From Nostoc mirabile CHAB5784 (GTDB lineage: Bacteria > Cyanobacteriota > Cyanobacteriia > Cyanobacteriales > Nostocaceae), in the NCBI RefSeq assembly GCF_020829645.1, contig NZ_JAIVFS010000024.1, forward strand, positions 1 through 64,000: a stretch of DNA of 64,000 nucleotides. The letters are read 5' to 3'. The position numbers were made by a program, and so were the translations under genes. Below are positions 7,506 to 16,479 of the stretch, piece after piece (within the stretch, counting starts at the first letter, position 1; each line of letters begins with the position of its first letter). The notes under the pieces are model-generated. The model made no database searches, was not told the DNA's origin, and saw only the letters and a program-made list of their open reading frames with translations.

Positions 7506-7730
7506 TTACGGAGTTTTTTGCAACTCCGGTCGTTCTTCTGGAAGAATCGCCCCTTCTACTGGGCAAACTTGGAGACATATGCCACAGTCTATGCAAGTGG
7601 CAAAGTCAATCCAGTACCAATCGGTGCCCTTGGCATTTTTGCCTGGGCCCTCATGAATACAAGCTACTGGACAAGCACCTACGCAGTCAGCAACGCCTTC
7701 ACAGACTTCTGTAACAATCGTATGCGGCAT
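7506..7730 (-). CDS. bacterial-type 7Fe/8Fe ferredoxin
   Basis: 74 residues. Cys10-x5-Cys16-x3-Cys20-Pro-x2-Cys24 (CVGACPVACIHEG) and Cys46-x2-Cys49-x2-Cys52-x3-Cys56-Pro (CIDCGICLQVCP) provide ligands for two Fe-S clusters. The first motif resembles that of Azotobacter FdI-type ferredoxins with a [3Fe-4S] and a [4Fe-4S] cluster. A cytoplasmic low-potential electron carrier; its partner cannot be told from context. Confidence 0.88.
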   Translation of the reverse strand: MPHTIVTEVCEGVADCVGACPVACIHEGPGKNAKGTDWYWIDFATCIDCGICLQVCPVEGAILPEERPELQKTP

Positions 7731-8452
7731 GTTCTCGATTCCCTCTTTTCTGTATCGGCTATTTCTAGCCTAGCAGGGGAGTGGGGACTGGGGACTGGGG
7801 ATTGGGGACTGGGGATTAGGAATTAGGGCGTGTTTTCAAAGTCTTAGATCCCCCCAACCCACGCCACTTGCTCCACTTGGGGAGACCCCAGACGCTCGAT
7901 GACTCGCTACCGCTTCTCTACGAGACGCTGCGCGAACGCTATCGCTTTTAGCGTCTCCCCTTGGGAGAAGACCGCAGTGGCTCCCCTTAAAAAGCCTTGC
8001 TCAAAGTCTCTTAAGTCCCAATACGCTTGGGTTAACGATGATTGTAGGTTGGGTTGAACATTCGTGTTACCCAACAAATCCCAGAAAATGTTGGGTTTCG
8101 TTCCTCAACCCAACCTACACAATTTATTTTTTGGGCTTAACCCAAGCGTATTGTCTTAAGTCCCCCTTTTTAACGAACTTTGGGGGTTTAAGTTGCATAG
8201 CCTCTACAGGCAGCGCGTTTTGTGTCGGGGTCTAAATAAGAGTCACAAAACGTAATTGCGAATTAAGAAAAAGCGAATTGCGAATTGGTTTAAGGCAGGG
8301 CTGTTTCATTTCCTAAAAGACCCTAATTTACAAGCGTATCTACCAAAAAAATCAGGTAGTTCAAAAATTTTATTTGCTCATGAGCCTGGCGATCGCAGTT
8401 AAATTTATCCGTTGAAGTGGTAATTTTTCTTTTTCCCACTCCCCACTCCCCA
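7731..8452. repeat. intergenic block of nested dispersed repeats
   Basis: No gene. In order: GGGGACT heptads (7780-7826); a block of Nostoc dispersed repeat (about 7850-7995) with GAGACGCTGCGCGAACGC and GTCTCCCCTTGGGAGAAG; then a large inverted-repeat element (about 8020-8158) whose outer arms AATACGCTTGGGTTAA/TTAACCCAAGCGTATT enclose inner arms GTAGGTTGGGTTGA/TCAACCCAACCTAC. The inner arms recur at 12882-12957, 13464-13545 and 23431-23530. Confidence 0.8.
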
Positions 8453-8821
8453 TCATTGAGGACATTGCAACAGTTGTGCTTGAGGATAGTCTTTTCGTAG
8501 TTGCAACTGCCGTCGCTGCGGGCGTCCGTAAGTCGATAACTGTTGTAATACTTTAGGCTCAGGTGGAGTTGACAACTGCTCCTCTCCTAGACTGCTGAAC
8601 AAGACGACAGATTGTAATTGCAAACGACGTTGCTGGTGTTGCTGATAAAGTTGAGTGTAAGTCTGAACAACCTGCTGCCACTCTGTCGCTGGACAATAGC
8701 TGCGATCAATCAGTACTGTAATTGCCGGAATCGCAAAGAACCAACTGATCAGCACTCCGGTGATTAAAAACACTAACCAACTGAGTCCTAAAGTTTTGAG
8801 GAGTTGCGTGTTGAGGTTCAT
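8453..8821 (-). CDS. membrane-anchored hypothetical protein, vWA operon
   Basis: 122 residues with one transmembrane helix near the N-terminus (about 10-38, LGLSWLVFLITGVLISWFF), then a soluble Gln-rich domain (QQHQQRRLQLQ) with two cysteines. No family recognised. It is on the same strand as the vWA/solute-binding lipoprotein, 110 bp after it, with an ACGAATT heptad array between. It probably belongs to the same envelope-associated unit. Confidence 0.6.
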   Translation of the reverse strand: MNLNTQLLKTLGLSWLVFLITGVLISWFFAIPAITVLIDRSYCPATEWQQVVQTYTQLYQQHQQRRLQLQSVVLFSSLGEEQLSTPPEPKVLQQLSTYGRPQRRQLQLRKDYPQAQLLQCPQ

Positions 8822-8930
8822 TGTTGTAATTCGTAATTCGTAATTCGTAATTCGTAATTAAGAAAGCCATTCAATTTGGGATTTTAGATTGGAATATTTC
8901 ATCTAAAATCTCAAATTTGGTGTTGCCAAA

Positions 8931-10667
8931 TCAGAGATTAGTCTGGAACAAGTCTTTGAGCAGAACTTGTACTTTTTCGGGTGTGCCTTGGTAAACACTG
9001 CCTTCTCGAATCGCAGCGATCGCTTCTAATTCCTGCTGATTCACTTTACCGTAGGCAATGGGATATACTCTCACACGGCTGTGCTTAATCACATCCTTAA
9101 TTTGTCCAAAATCAAGTCCGTTGGTTCGTTCTCCATCGGTGAGCAGTAGTAGATAAAATCGACCCTTGGGATCAGTTTTTTGTTTTTCCATCAGGTCTGC
9201 CAAACCAACGGCGAGTCCATCATAGAGAGCAGTTTCACCATCAGGTCGAAGTTGGTCAATGGCTGCAAATAATCGCTTTTGTTCTAATTCGTTGAAGGGA
9301 GCGAGGGTAATCCGGCGACTGGGGCGATCGCTAAATGTTACTAACCCAATCTGATTACCCCGGTTAATTTGTTGGCTGGCAAATCGTAACGCTTTCTGAA
9401 CCGCTTGCAGACGATTGTTTTGCTCCATTGAACCGCTAGTATCCACAATCAGTTCCATGTAAACGGTATGTCCACCATCTTTACGCTGTTTCCAAAATGA
9501 CTGAGCAGCTTTGAGTACTTCACCAGATGGTAGGGGTGGAAATTGACTTCGCTGGAGATATTCTGTTTTTTCATAGCCCTGTTGTTGAGCCAATTGTTGC
9601 ATCGGTGTAGAGGTAGCAAAGGCAGCAAATTTTTCCAGGGCTTCTCGCTCAGATGCCGTATTCCAATCAAATCCAACTAATGGCGAATTTTCAGGAACAC
9701 CGAAGGGAATGTAAGCAAGCTGTGCAAATTCTGGCTGTTTCTTCAGATTGACATAGCTTTGGTAGGCCATGACAATTGCCTGAAACTTTTGGGGATCGCG
9801 AATCCAAATTTGCTTTAAGTCCAGGTATGTGGGCGTCGTCAGGGCGATTTGTTTCTGGAAGGTGCTAAAAACTGAATTGACTTCAGAAGACTCTAGTTCA
9901 GCAATAGTTAATGGTTTGCCATCTTGAGCATGACCTGCTGAACGCCAAAACAGTGTATGCAGAAAATTCAACGCCGATGAGGCGATATAAGGATTGGAAT
10001 AACCAACTTCGATTTTGTCAGCGAGAATGGCATCCATCAAGCGATCAAACGTCACTCCTCCACCTTTAGTCAGTTCTTGATACACCTGGGGTTGGATTGC
10101 AAAGATGGCTTGGTTCGAGACTAATGCAGGTGCGATCGCTTGCAGTGGCAATCCTTCAGCTTTCAGTAACTCTAACCACAAAGCCGTTGCTGGTGTGTAG
10201 CCTGCCGGTTTTCCTTTCCTGGCAGCTAAAATCTGTGTGCCCAATCCAGAAGGAATATTCCGAATCCCCACTTGAATGACTTCTCCAGATTTGAGCCTTT
10301 GTCGTTGCTGATTAAATTTTTCAACGACATCAATTAACCAACGTTCATCCTGTCGTTCTCCATTTGCTTTTTCAGCCGAGCTGTAGATTTCGACATACAC
10401 GATATTCGGATCGTTGCTTGGCTTTGCACCGTACAGAGGAAAGGAGTTTGGATCGGGGACAGAATCAGCTAGTGGAGGAATCACCACATTATAGGCGGCG
10501 GTGTCAGATACAAGCTGTGAATCCAATTGAATACTGGGTAAAAGATGTTGGCTTAGATAGCGATCGGCACTTTCAAATGAATTGATTGATGATGGTGTTG
10601 TACAAGTCGACAAAAATGTCAGGCATAGTCCGATCACTAGGCAAAATTTGAAAGGCAAATTTTTCAT
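8931..10667 (-). CDS. substrate-binding and vWA domain lipoprotein
   Basis: 578 residues. The N-terminus has a signal peptide with a lipobox-like LSTC (Cys22). Residues about 85-375 look like a type 2 periplasmic solute-binding domain (YVEIYSSAEK, DVVEKFNQQ, GYTPATALWLELL). Residues about 402-575 form a von Willebrand A domain with an intact MIDAS start D409-T-S-G-S413. The combination implies an extracytoplasmic protein that binds a ligand and contacts partners through metal-dependent adhesion. It follows the coiled-coil membrane gene by 5 bp, so they are cotranscribed. Ligand unknown. Confidence 0.82.
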   Translation of the reverse strand: MKNLPFKFCLVIGLCLTFLSTCTTPSSINSFESADRYLSQHLLPSIQLDSQLVSDTAAYNVVIPPLADSVPDPNSFPLYGAKPSNDPNIVYVEIYSSAEKANGERQDERWLIDVVEKFNQQRQRLKSGEVIQVGIRNIPSGLGTQILAARKGKPAGYTPATALWLELLKAEGLPLQAIAPALVSNQAIFAIQPQVYQELTKGGGVTFDRLMDAILADKIEVGYSNPYIASSALNFLHTLFWRSAGHAQDGKPLTIAELESSEVNSVFSTFQKQIALTTPTYLDLKQIWIRDPQKFQAIVMAYQSYVNLKKQPEFAQLAYIPFGVPENSPLVGFDWNTASEREALEKFAAFATSTPMQQLAQQQGYEKTEYLQRSQFPPLPSGEVLKAAQSFWKQRKDGGHTVYMELIVDTSGSMEQNNRLQAVQKALRFASQQINRGNQIGLVTFSDRPSRRITLAPFNELEQKRLFAAIDQLRPDGETALYDGLAVGLADLMEKQKTDPKGRFYLLLLTDGERTNGLDFGQIKDVIKHSRVRVYPIAYGKVNQQELEAIAAIREGSVYQGTPEKVQVLLKDLFQTNL

Positions 10668-10672
10668 AGTTT

Positions 10673-11326
10673 TTAATCTCCTAAAATTCCTCTTTCGTTT
10701 TCCGCAATCAGTGTTTGCAGCCGGCTCGATATGACAGCAGGAGCGCTAAGTGAACGCCGTTCCAGGTTTTCCAATACAATTTGGTCGTGCAATTCCTGAA
10801 GCTGGTCATGGGTTTGCTGAAGCCGAGATAAACTGCTTTGCAATTGTTGTTGCGCCAACTCTCGATAACGTGGTGTTTGCACTTGTTGAGTAACCTGCAA
10901 TGCCTGCACCAGTCGGTCAATCAAATCCAGAACAGTGTGCAATGTTTCGAGCAAGTCTGGAGTGAAAGTTGATTCCTGTTGGGCAATTTGTGTCGCAATC
11001 TGCCCAATGGCTTGAGCCTGTTGCTGAACCGATCGCCACAGAGTTTGAGCAGCATCAGGAATTCGGTTATTAAAGTAGCTGATATGACTTAAAAAAACAT
11101 CTTTTTCCAGTAAATTCGCTGAAGTTGCTGAAGAGCTTATTTTTTGGCCTTCGAGTTGCACGTACCAAGAAGCGATCGCCAATACAACAATCACTGCGCC
11201 GCTAAATAGAACAATTAAACGTATTCCTAGCCACAAAACAAAGCTAATATAACCAATTAATAGACCAGCCACTAAGAATTGAGTGTGAGACAGTTGAAAA
11301 GGATTGCCCCTGGGTTGAGTCATCAT
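10673..11326 (-). CDS. two-TM coiled-coil membrane protein of vWA operon
   Basis: From ATG 11326 (MMTQPRGNPFQLSH) the product has a transmembrane pair at about 15-55 (FLVAGLLIGYISFVLWL, IVLFSGAVIVVLAIAS), then about 150 residues of helical coiled coil with many Gln (QQQAQAIGQIATQIAQQ, SSLSRLQQTHDQLQELHD). The frame is open further upstream to 11548, but that part runs toward a MITE copy and lacks protein character, so the internal ATG is preferred. First gene of the operon with the vWA lipoprotein. No named family recognised. Confidence 0.65.
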   Translation of the reverse strand: MMTQPRGNPFQLSHTQFLVAGLLIGYISFVLWLGIRLIVLFSGAVIVVLAIASWYVQLEGQKISSSATSANLLEKDVFLSHISYFNNRIPDAAQTLWRSVQQQAQAIGQIATQIAQQESTFTPDLLETLHTVLDLIDRLVQALQVTQQVQTPRYRELAQQQLQSSLSRLQQTHDQLQELHDQIVLENLERRSLSAPAVISSRLQTLIAENERGILGD

Positions 11327-11501
11327 TCTAGAAATTAATTTTGTTAGCGGATTGCCGATGTGCGATCGCACTTCTTTAGCTGTGATAAGTTTGGCATAGG
11401 CTGCGAAAGTAATAAATTCGTTGACAGCAAAGCTTTTGCAAACGATGAAATCATTTGCAGAGTATGCAATTAACGTTTGAGAATACCGAACCGTATTGAG
11501 A

Positions 11502-11644
11502 TATCCCGGCTGATTACTTACTAAACCCCAAGAACCCCACCCCGCCAAAGCTATGCTTTGTCTCCCCTCCCCGCAAGCGGGGAGGGGATTAAGGGGTGGG
11601 GTGCAATGACTGTGGGAATCATAACTAATTATGCGGACATGATA
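11502..11644 (-). mobile_element. MITE copy A (about 143 bp)
   Basis: Terminal sequence GCGGACATGATA at one end and a decayed TATCCCGGCTGATTACTTA at the other, enclosing a GC-rich internal palindrome (CCCCACCCCGCCAAAGCTATG and its complement, CTCCCCGCAAGCGGGGAG). It is the same element as at 44303-44449 and 58437-58579, in inverted orientation. This copy has a degenerate left end and no clear target duplication. Confidence 0.8.
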
Positions 11645-11827
11645 TAAGAGAAAATCAAGGGTTTCAAATGGTGAAAAAGAGACGTAGCAGTGCTACATCT
11701 CTACAAAGGTTCTGGATAACGCATATTTTTTGCTCATGCCCGGAAATGCGATCGCATTGACTGCGGGCGCTGTGCGTCATTGCAGAGTTTTAAGCAAAAA
11801 TGCATTTCCCGGCGAACAAAGTGCTGA

Positions 11828-12337
11828 CTAGGCAAAGATGAAGTCTCTAGAGAGACTGACATTGGTAGTGTCTTGAACGTTAGCAATCAAGTCAATGCCA
11901 TAGAAAATTTGTGTGTCTAGAGCAAAACCGCCACTCAAGTCTGCATTCCCAAAAGAGTATAGACTAGAGAAACCCCCGGCTAGAATTAAATCAGAAGAGG
12001 GGTTCCAGTCAGTAATGGTAGCGAAACCAAGACCTTGGTATTCAACACCGAGGGAACCGCCAAGAACGAAAGTATCAAAACCAGCACCACCAACCAGGAT
12101 GTCGTTTTCTACTGTGTTAGTGTTTATAGAGCCGGACAATATATCGTTACCATCTCCGCCATAAAGGATGTCATCCTGATTGCCGCCGAACAATATATCG
12201 TTGCCAGCAAAGCCAAACAATATATCGTAGCCGTCGTAATCAAACAAACCAGAGCCAACGGGGTAGCCAGCGATGAGGTCGTCACCGTCGGTGCCAAAGA
12301 GTGTATCACTGAACGAACTGCCATTAATAATAGCCAT
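11828..12337 (-). CDS. RTX-type calcium-binding repeat protein
   Basis: 169 residues, beginning MAIINGSSFSDTLFGTDGDD. Residues about 5-90 carry glycine/aspartate nonapeptides of the GGxGxDxLx type (GFAGNDILFGG, GGDGNDILSG, GGAGFDTFVLGG), which fold as Ca2+-binding beta rolls. There is no classical N-terminal signal; RTX proteins are usually exported by type I secretion through a C-terminal signal, and the hydrophobic C-terminus DFIFA would fit. The ATG at 12337 has a strong AAGGAG site. No catalytic domain, so likely a small surface or matrix protein. Confidence 0.85.
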   Translation of the reverse strand: MAIINGSSFSDTLFGTDGDDLIAGYPVGSGLFDYDGYDILFGFAGNDILFGGNQDDILYGGDGNDILSGSINTNTVENDILVGGAGFDTFVLGGSLGVEYQGLGFATITDWNPSSDLILAGGFSSLYSFGNADLSGGFALDTQIFYGIDLIANVQDTTNVSLSRDFIFA

Positions 12338-12881
12338 TTGAGTTTCTCCTTGATTTAAATCGAGTTAAGGCAAAGGTATTTGGATAAATCTTCCATCACC
12401 TCATTGGTACGCAATCCAATACTTTTCGGTTAAGGGAGAAAGGGGTCTTGGGATTGGGTTTGAATTCACCTTTACCCTTTGCCCTTTAACCAATTAAGAG
12501 ACTAAAAGGGAGTAGTTTACGCTTATCCGAAAAGTATTGAATACACTTGAGTTACAGCAATTTTCAGGTAAATAGACCACGCGGTAGGGGTACAGCAAAG
12601 CTCATTGGTGTCAACTTAAGCTAAAAATCGCTTATCTGTTGGCTTCCACGCCCGCCTCGAACTAAAGTTCAAGGCTAAAAGCTAAAGTCTACTGAAGTAG
12701 ACTAAAGATTTTTTGCTATATTTAGTCATCAAAAGATGACTTTCGCTATTAGCAAGGAACTTCAGTTCCTTGCGGGACATGGCTTTTACGTTAAGTTGAC
12801 ACGTATGAGCAAAGTTTAGCCCCTACGACAGATGTGATTCAAATAAATGAAAACTGCTGTAAGCCCAAAAAATTAAATTAT

Positions 12882-12957
12882 GTAGGTTGGGTTGAGGAAC
12901 GAAACCCAACGTTTTCAAGCCTTTGTTGGGTTTCACTGCGTTCAACCCAAGCGTAGT
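12882..12957. repeat. dispersed palindromic repeat, GTAGGTTGGGTTGAGG family
   Basis: GTAGGTTGGGTTGAGGAACG followed by AAACCCAAC, then TTGTTGGGTTTCACTGCG and TTCAACCCAAGCGTAG; related to copies at 8043-8155, 13464-13570 and 23431-23530. Confidence 0.85.
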
Positions 12958-13230
12958 GCTTTTTACCCTACAAAGGACTATCGGAGGCTAGAGTAAAAAT
13001 CGCCCGAATTTTTACGTAACTTTACAAAAAAATCGGCATTGCACATTTGCGGGATGATTTTAATGGTTTTATGGGATAGGCGTCTCGCCTCTCCCTTGTA
13101 TTTACGTGAGTTCGACAAACTTCTCCCTCTTTGATCTGGAGAGGGACAGGTGAAAGCTTGCTTGTTTGTAAACCAACAAGAGGTCTTTGTCTTAAGTTGT
13201 TTTAGGATGAACGTAATCAGCAATTGCGAT

Positions 13231-13461
13231 CGCCGATATAACAAATGCAGTCGCCGATATAACAAATGCAGTCGCCGATATAACAAATGCGTACGCCGAT
13301 ATAACAAATGCGGTCGCCGATATAACAAATGCGGTCGCCGATATAACAAATGCGGTCGCCGATATAACAAATGCGTACGCCGATATAACAAATGCAGTCG
13401 CCGATATAACAAATGCGTACGCCGATATAACAAATGCGTACGCCGATATAACAAATGCAGG
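13231..13461. repeat. 21-bp minisatellite, 11 copies
   Basis: Eleven copies of a unit with an invariant 18-bp core CGCCGATATAACAAATGC followed by a variable triplet: AGT, AGT, GTA, GGT, GGT, GGT, GTA, AGT, GTA, GTA, AGG. The core does not vary at all, while the triplet takes only a few values. It runs straight into a GTAGGTTGGG repeat. Confidence 0.97.
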
Positions 13462-13612
13462 CGTAGGTTGGGTTGAGGAACGAAACCCAACATCCTCAAG
13501 ACTTTCTTGGGTAACGCTTACGCTCTACCCAACCTACTTTTCTACTTTTCTTCTTAACCCAAGCGTATCAATACTGCTCGGGTTTTGGTGCATAGTCATT
13601 GAAGATCCCCCT

Positions 13613-13673
13613 TAGTCCCCCGATAAATGGGGGGAAAATAAGCCCCCCAATTTATCGGGGGGTTAGGGGGATC
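13613..13673. terminator. long GC-rich hairpin downstream of CHAT gene
   Basis: GATCCCCCTTAGTCCCCCG and its near-complement CGGGGGGTTAGGGGGATC enclose inner arms AATGGGGGG/CCCCCCAATT, an imperfect stem of about 27 bp with an 8-base loop AAAATAAG. It lies 50 bp past the 3' end of the CHAT-receptor gene, so it may end that operon, though it lacks a T-tract. It is also a dispersed repeat type. Confidence 0.5.
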
Positions 13674-13722
13674 GACTCAAAACCTACGCAGTATTGCCCC
13701 ATGCCCAACTTTCAAGACAAAT

Positions 13723-16404
13723 CTATTGTTGATTAGGACAAGGAACGTCTTTCACCAGATCAAACTTCAATTTATCATTTACAGTAACGATCGCACGAGT
13801 GGTAAGTTCTCTGCGATCGCCTGTTGCATCAAAACTAATCGGTAAGCCTTTGATAATCGTACTAGATGCTGCTACCCCAGGTATAATTCCTGTCTGAGAC
13901 AATTTCTGCTGAATATCCTGTCGAGTCACGGGTGAATTTGATAATTTAATAGCTTGCAACACCGCTTGAACAGCCTCATATGCTAAGGCTGTCCGTCGAT
14001 TCAAATCACCGCCCCAGTATTCATTGATCTGTTTTGCAAACGCTGCTGCACCACATTGCTTTACATGCCAATCAACTGCAAGGACTAACTGATTTGCTGT
14101 GGTATCTTTAGCCTGATTAAGAACTTCTTGGAGATATAGGGTATTTGCCCCTAAAACTGGTTTTTCTCTATTATTCAATTTGATGATATCGATTGCTTTT
14201 TGAAAAGCTATAGTATCGTTAGTCTGCCCATCGGGCAATACTGCCAGAGCATCTGCATTTTTCACCTCCGGCGGAAGTTGACTAGTATCGAAGTTTGGAT
14301 CAGATAAATCAAACGTAGCAATTACACCTCCCTTAAATGCTTTGAGAACCTGAACAAACTGATCAAACAAATCTTTGCTAAACGACTCTCTACTGTTGTA
14401 AAAAACAACCACTTTTGGCTGAGGCTTTTTGAGATCATCGACTAAATACTGTACCAGACTATGGGCTTCTACTCGACTTGATGAAACAGTTCTAAAGAAT
14501 ACTTTATTGGGATCGCCACCGCAGTTTGGATTCGATTGGAGGTTAACAACGGTGCTGGTGGGAGAAATAAGCACAAGCTCTTTCGATGAATAAACCTTCA
14601 AAGCTGCACAGGTATTGGGAGAAGTGTAGTGCCCCACCACAGCGAGAATTTTGGCATCGTTGGAGAGGATTTCTGCAACCTGCTGGGCTTGATTCGGGCT
14701 ATTGCCATCGTTAGCAATCACGACTTGTAAGTTGATCTCCTGCTTGACGGCTATATCTTGCGCTTGAGCGACTCCAAATAGGATACCTAATCCGGCATCA
14801 AGATTCAATGGCGCGGCAACAGCAATGGTGTAAATTGGCAAATTCCGGTTTTGGGTATGCCGAATATTCACAAAAGCATTGTTACGATAAATCAGGATTT
14901 CCGGATCTTGTAGTGCTGCTAAAGCTGCTTGAGAGCCACCCGGAGCAGATTTCTTGTGTTGTGCCTGACTACGGAGGTGATCAAAAATGGTCACCGCATC
15001 TCCATATTTACCTTGAGAAAATGCTTTAATGCCTTGCTGTTTTAACGAGAGATACGGTTCACTCAGTTGTACTTTGCTATTAGCAATTGGCTTTTTACCA
15101 TAGCTAATGAAATCCTCTGGCTGGTTGATGCAGACTCCGGCGAAAATCTGACAGCGGTTGATCGTAATTAGGGTAGCTACACCGATGATTCCAGCCAAAG
15201 CAGCAAATTCAATCACTAGATGAGGACGAAGGAGGCGAGATCGCAAGCGGGACACTAGTGATGGGGGTGGCGGGGGAGTTGGGGCAGGCCAAACTAACTC
15301 TGGTTGATTAGGATTCACGCAAACGACGGGTAGCCAGGAAGCGGCTGGAAAAGTGCTTTGTATAGATTCAAGGCGATCGCGAGCTTCACGCACTGCCAGA
15401 CAAAGAGGTGTACCCTGAGAAAATTCCCTCAAAAAGTAGAGCAAGAATTGACAGGCAATCCGATCCGGCACAGGTTCCCGCATCACGATCACAGCTGGCA
15501 CATTCAACCCTACCAAAAAATCTGCAATCCCTAACCCATCACAGGAATTGAAGATTGCCAACTTTAAACCTCTCGTTACCGCTTTCCTTAAGCTTTGACG
15601 TAACGCATGTAACGGTAAAAAATTGCCCTGACTAATTTGAATATGTCCACTTGTTCCCTGACTGGAACTATGTCCGGCAAAAAACAAGATATCCCAATCT
15701 TCATCAAATAACAGGCGAGATAGAGTTTCTTCACTCGGCTCTGATTGCGTAATAATTTCTGCTCCACGCTGTTCGAGGATCTTTAATGCTGCTTGATCTT
15801 GTTCTAGTTGTAAACCACCCTGAGAACTACCGAAAATGGCTAAAACTCTGACCGGTGCCTCTAAAGTGGCTACTTGAGGACGAAAGTTCGTGAACAAAGC
15901 AAACTCGCCATTGGGTAGGTTGGTAAATAAATCCCAGACATGCCAGGGTAGCCTACGCAGAAGTTCATTTTGGTTTTGATCTTGAGTCGGACATCTAATG
16001 ATAATTGGCACAGATTGATCGGTTCTGACTCTGGTATTTGCCCGAATGCGATCGCGCAAACTGCTAAACGCTCTATCCTGAAACCATTCTCTACAATAGT
16101 CCTCTAGCCTTTGAGTTCTTTGTCTCCAATTTTCCAGATTGGCTACGTTCGTTACTTGTCCTGGAACCGCTTGCAGTTGACGACTGCCCTCTAGTGATAT
16201 ATTTTGCCACTCTTGATATAACTGCGGTATTTCAGGTGCAGCAGGAATAGCAGGTAAATCATCATGTTCTTGAATAATTTGACCATCTTCTAAAATCTGA
16301 AGCGACACAGAGAAACCGTCAACGAAGCTACCAGCACTAATTCGGAGAACGACAGCGACGTTTTCAGGAGGTTGAGGGCTAGAGGACGACTGCACCATAA
16401 ACAA
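13723..16404 (-). CDS. CHAT protease-like domain / TM / periplasmic ligand-binding fusion
   Basis: 893 residues. Residues about 180-370 form a CHAT (caspase-like) domain with the catalytic pair His245 in FFAGHSSSQG and Cys288 in AIFNSCDG. One transmembrane helix at about 396-416 follows a basic stretch (RLRSRLLRPH), placing CHAT in the cytoplasm. After a helical TPR-like linker (about 450-510), residues about 523-890 are a type 1 periplasmic binding protein domain (LivK-like: IYTIAVAAPLN, AVVGHYTSPNTCAA, LVLISPTSTVV). This looks like a single-chain receptor in which an extracytoplasmic ligand could control a cytoplasmic protease. It is the third gene after a sigma factor and a DUF1822 gene (75-bp gap or slightly more). 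Domain calls are by motif; the signalling role is inferred. Confidence 0.85.
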   Translation of the reverse strand: MFMVQSSSSPQPPENVAVVLRISAGSFVDGFSVSLQILEDGQIIQEHDDLPAIPAAPEIPQLYQEWQNISLEGSRQLQAVPGQVTNVANLENWRQRTQRLEDYCREWFQDRAFSSLRDRIRANTRVRTDQSVPIIIRCPTQDQNQNELLRRLPWHVWDLFTNLPNGEFALFTNFRPQVATLEAPVRVLAIFGSSQGGLQLEQDQAALKILEQRGAEIITQSEPSEETLSRLLFDEDWDILFFAGHSSSQGTSGHIQISQGNFLPLHALRQSLRKAVTRGLKLAIFNSCDGLGIADFLVGLNVPAVIVMREPVPDRIACQFLLYFLREFSQGTPLCLAVREARDRLESIQSTFPAASWLPVVCVNPNQPELVWPAPTPPPPPSLVSRLRSRLLRPHLVIEFAALAGIIGVATLITINRCQIFAGVCINQPEDFISYGKKPIANSKVQLSEPYLSLKQQGIKAFSQGKYGDAVTIFDHLRSQAQHKKSAPGGSQAALAALQDPEILIYRNNAFVNIRHTQNRNLPIYTIAVAAPLNLDAGLGILFGVAQAQDIAVKQEINLQVVIANDGNSPNQAQQVAEILSNDAKILAVVGHYTSPNTCAALKVYSSKELVLISPTSTVVNLQSNPNCGGDPNKVFFRTVSSSRVEAHSLVQYLVDDLKKPQPKVVVFYNSRESFSKDLFDQFVQVLKAFKGGVIATFDLSDPNFDTSQLPPEVKNADALAVLPDGQTNDTIAFQKAIDIIKLNNREKPVLGANTLYLQEVLNQAKDTTANQLVLAVDWHVKQCGAAAFAKQINEYWGGDLNRRTALAYEAVQAVLQAIKLSNSPVTRQDIQQKLSQTGIIPGVAASSTIIKGLPISFDATGDRRELTTRAIVTVNDKLKFDLVKDVPCPNQQ

Positions 16405-16479
16405 CAGGGGGAGAGCGCCTGGAGGTAAAGAATTTATTCATTAGATAAGCACGATTAAGCTTGGCTATGCAAGAGAAAG

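Larger units (their letters stand above)
12338..13722. other. 1.4-kb gene-free stretch rich in repeats
   Basis: No credible gene. It holds a pair of inverted sequences around ATACTTTTCGG (12419-12430) and CCGAAAAGTAT (12527-12537), a GTAGGTTGGG repeat (12882-12957), a 21-bp minisatellite (13231-13461), another GTAGGTTGGG repeat (13464-13545) and a long hairpin (13613-13673). The open frames across the minisatellite on both strands are artefacts of its 21-bp period. Confidence 0.75.

Noticed and set aside
13231..13461. Possible CRISPR array
   Set aside because: The units are 21 bp with a 3-bp variable part; there are no spacers of 30 bp or more and no cas genes nearby.
12978..13499. Long open frames on both strands with a repeated heptapeptide
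   Set aside because: They exist only because the 21-bp minisatellite keeps frame; no start signal and no protein character outside the array.
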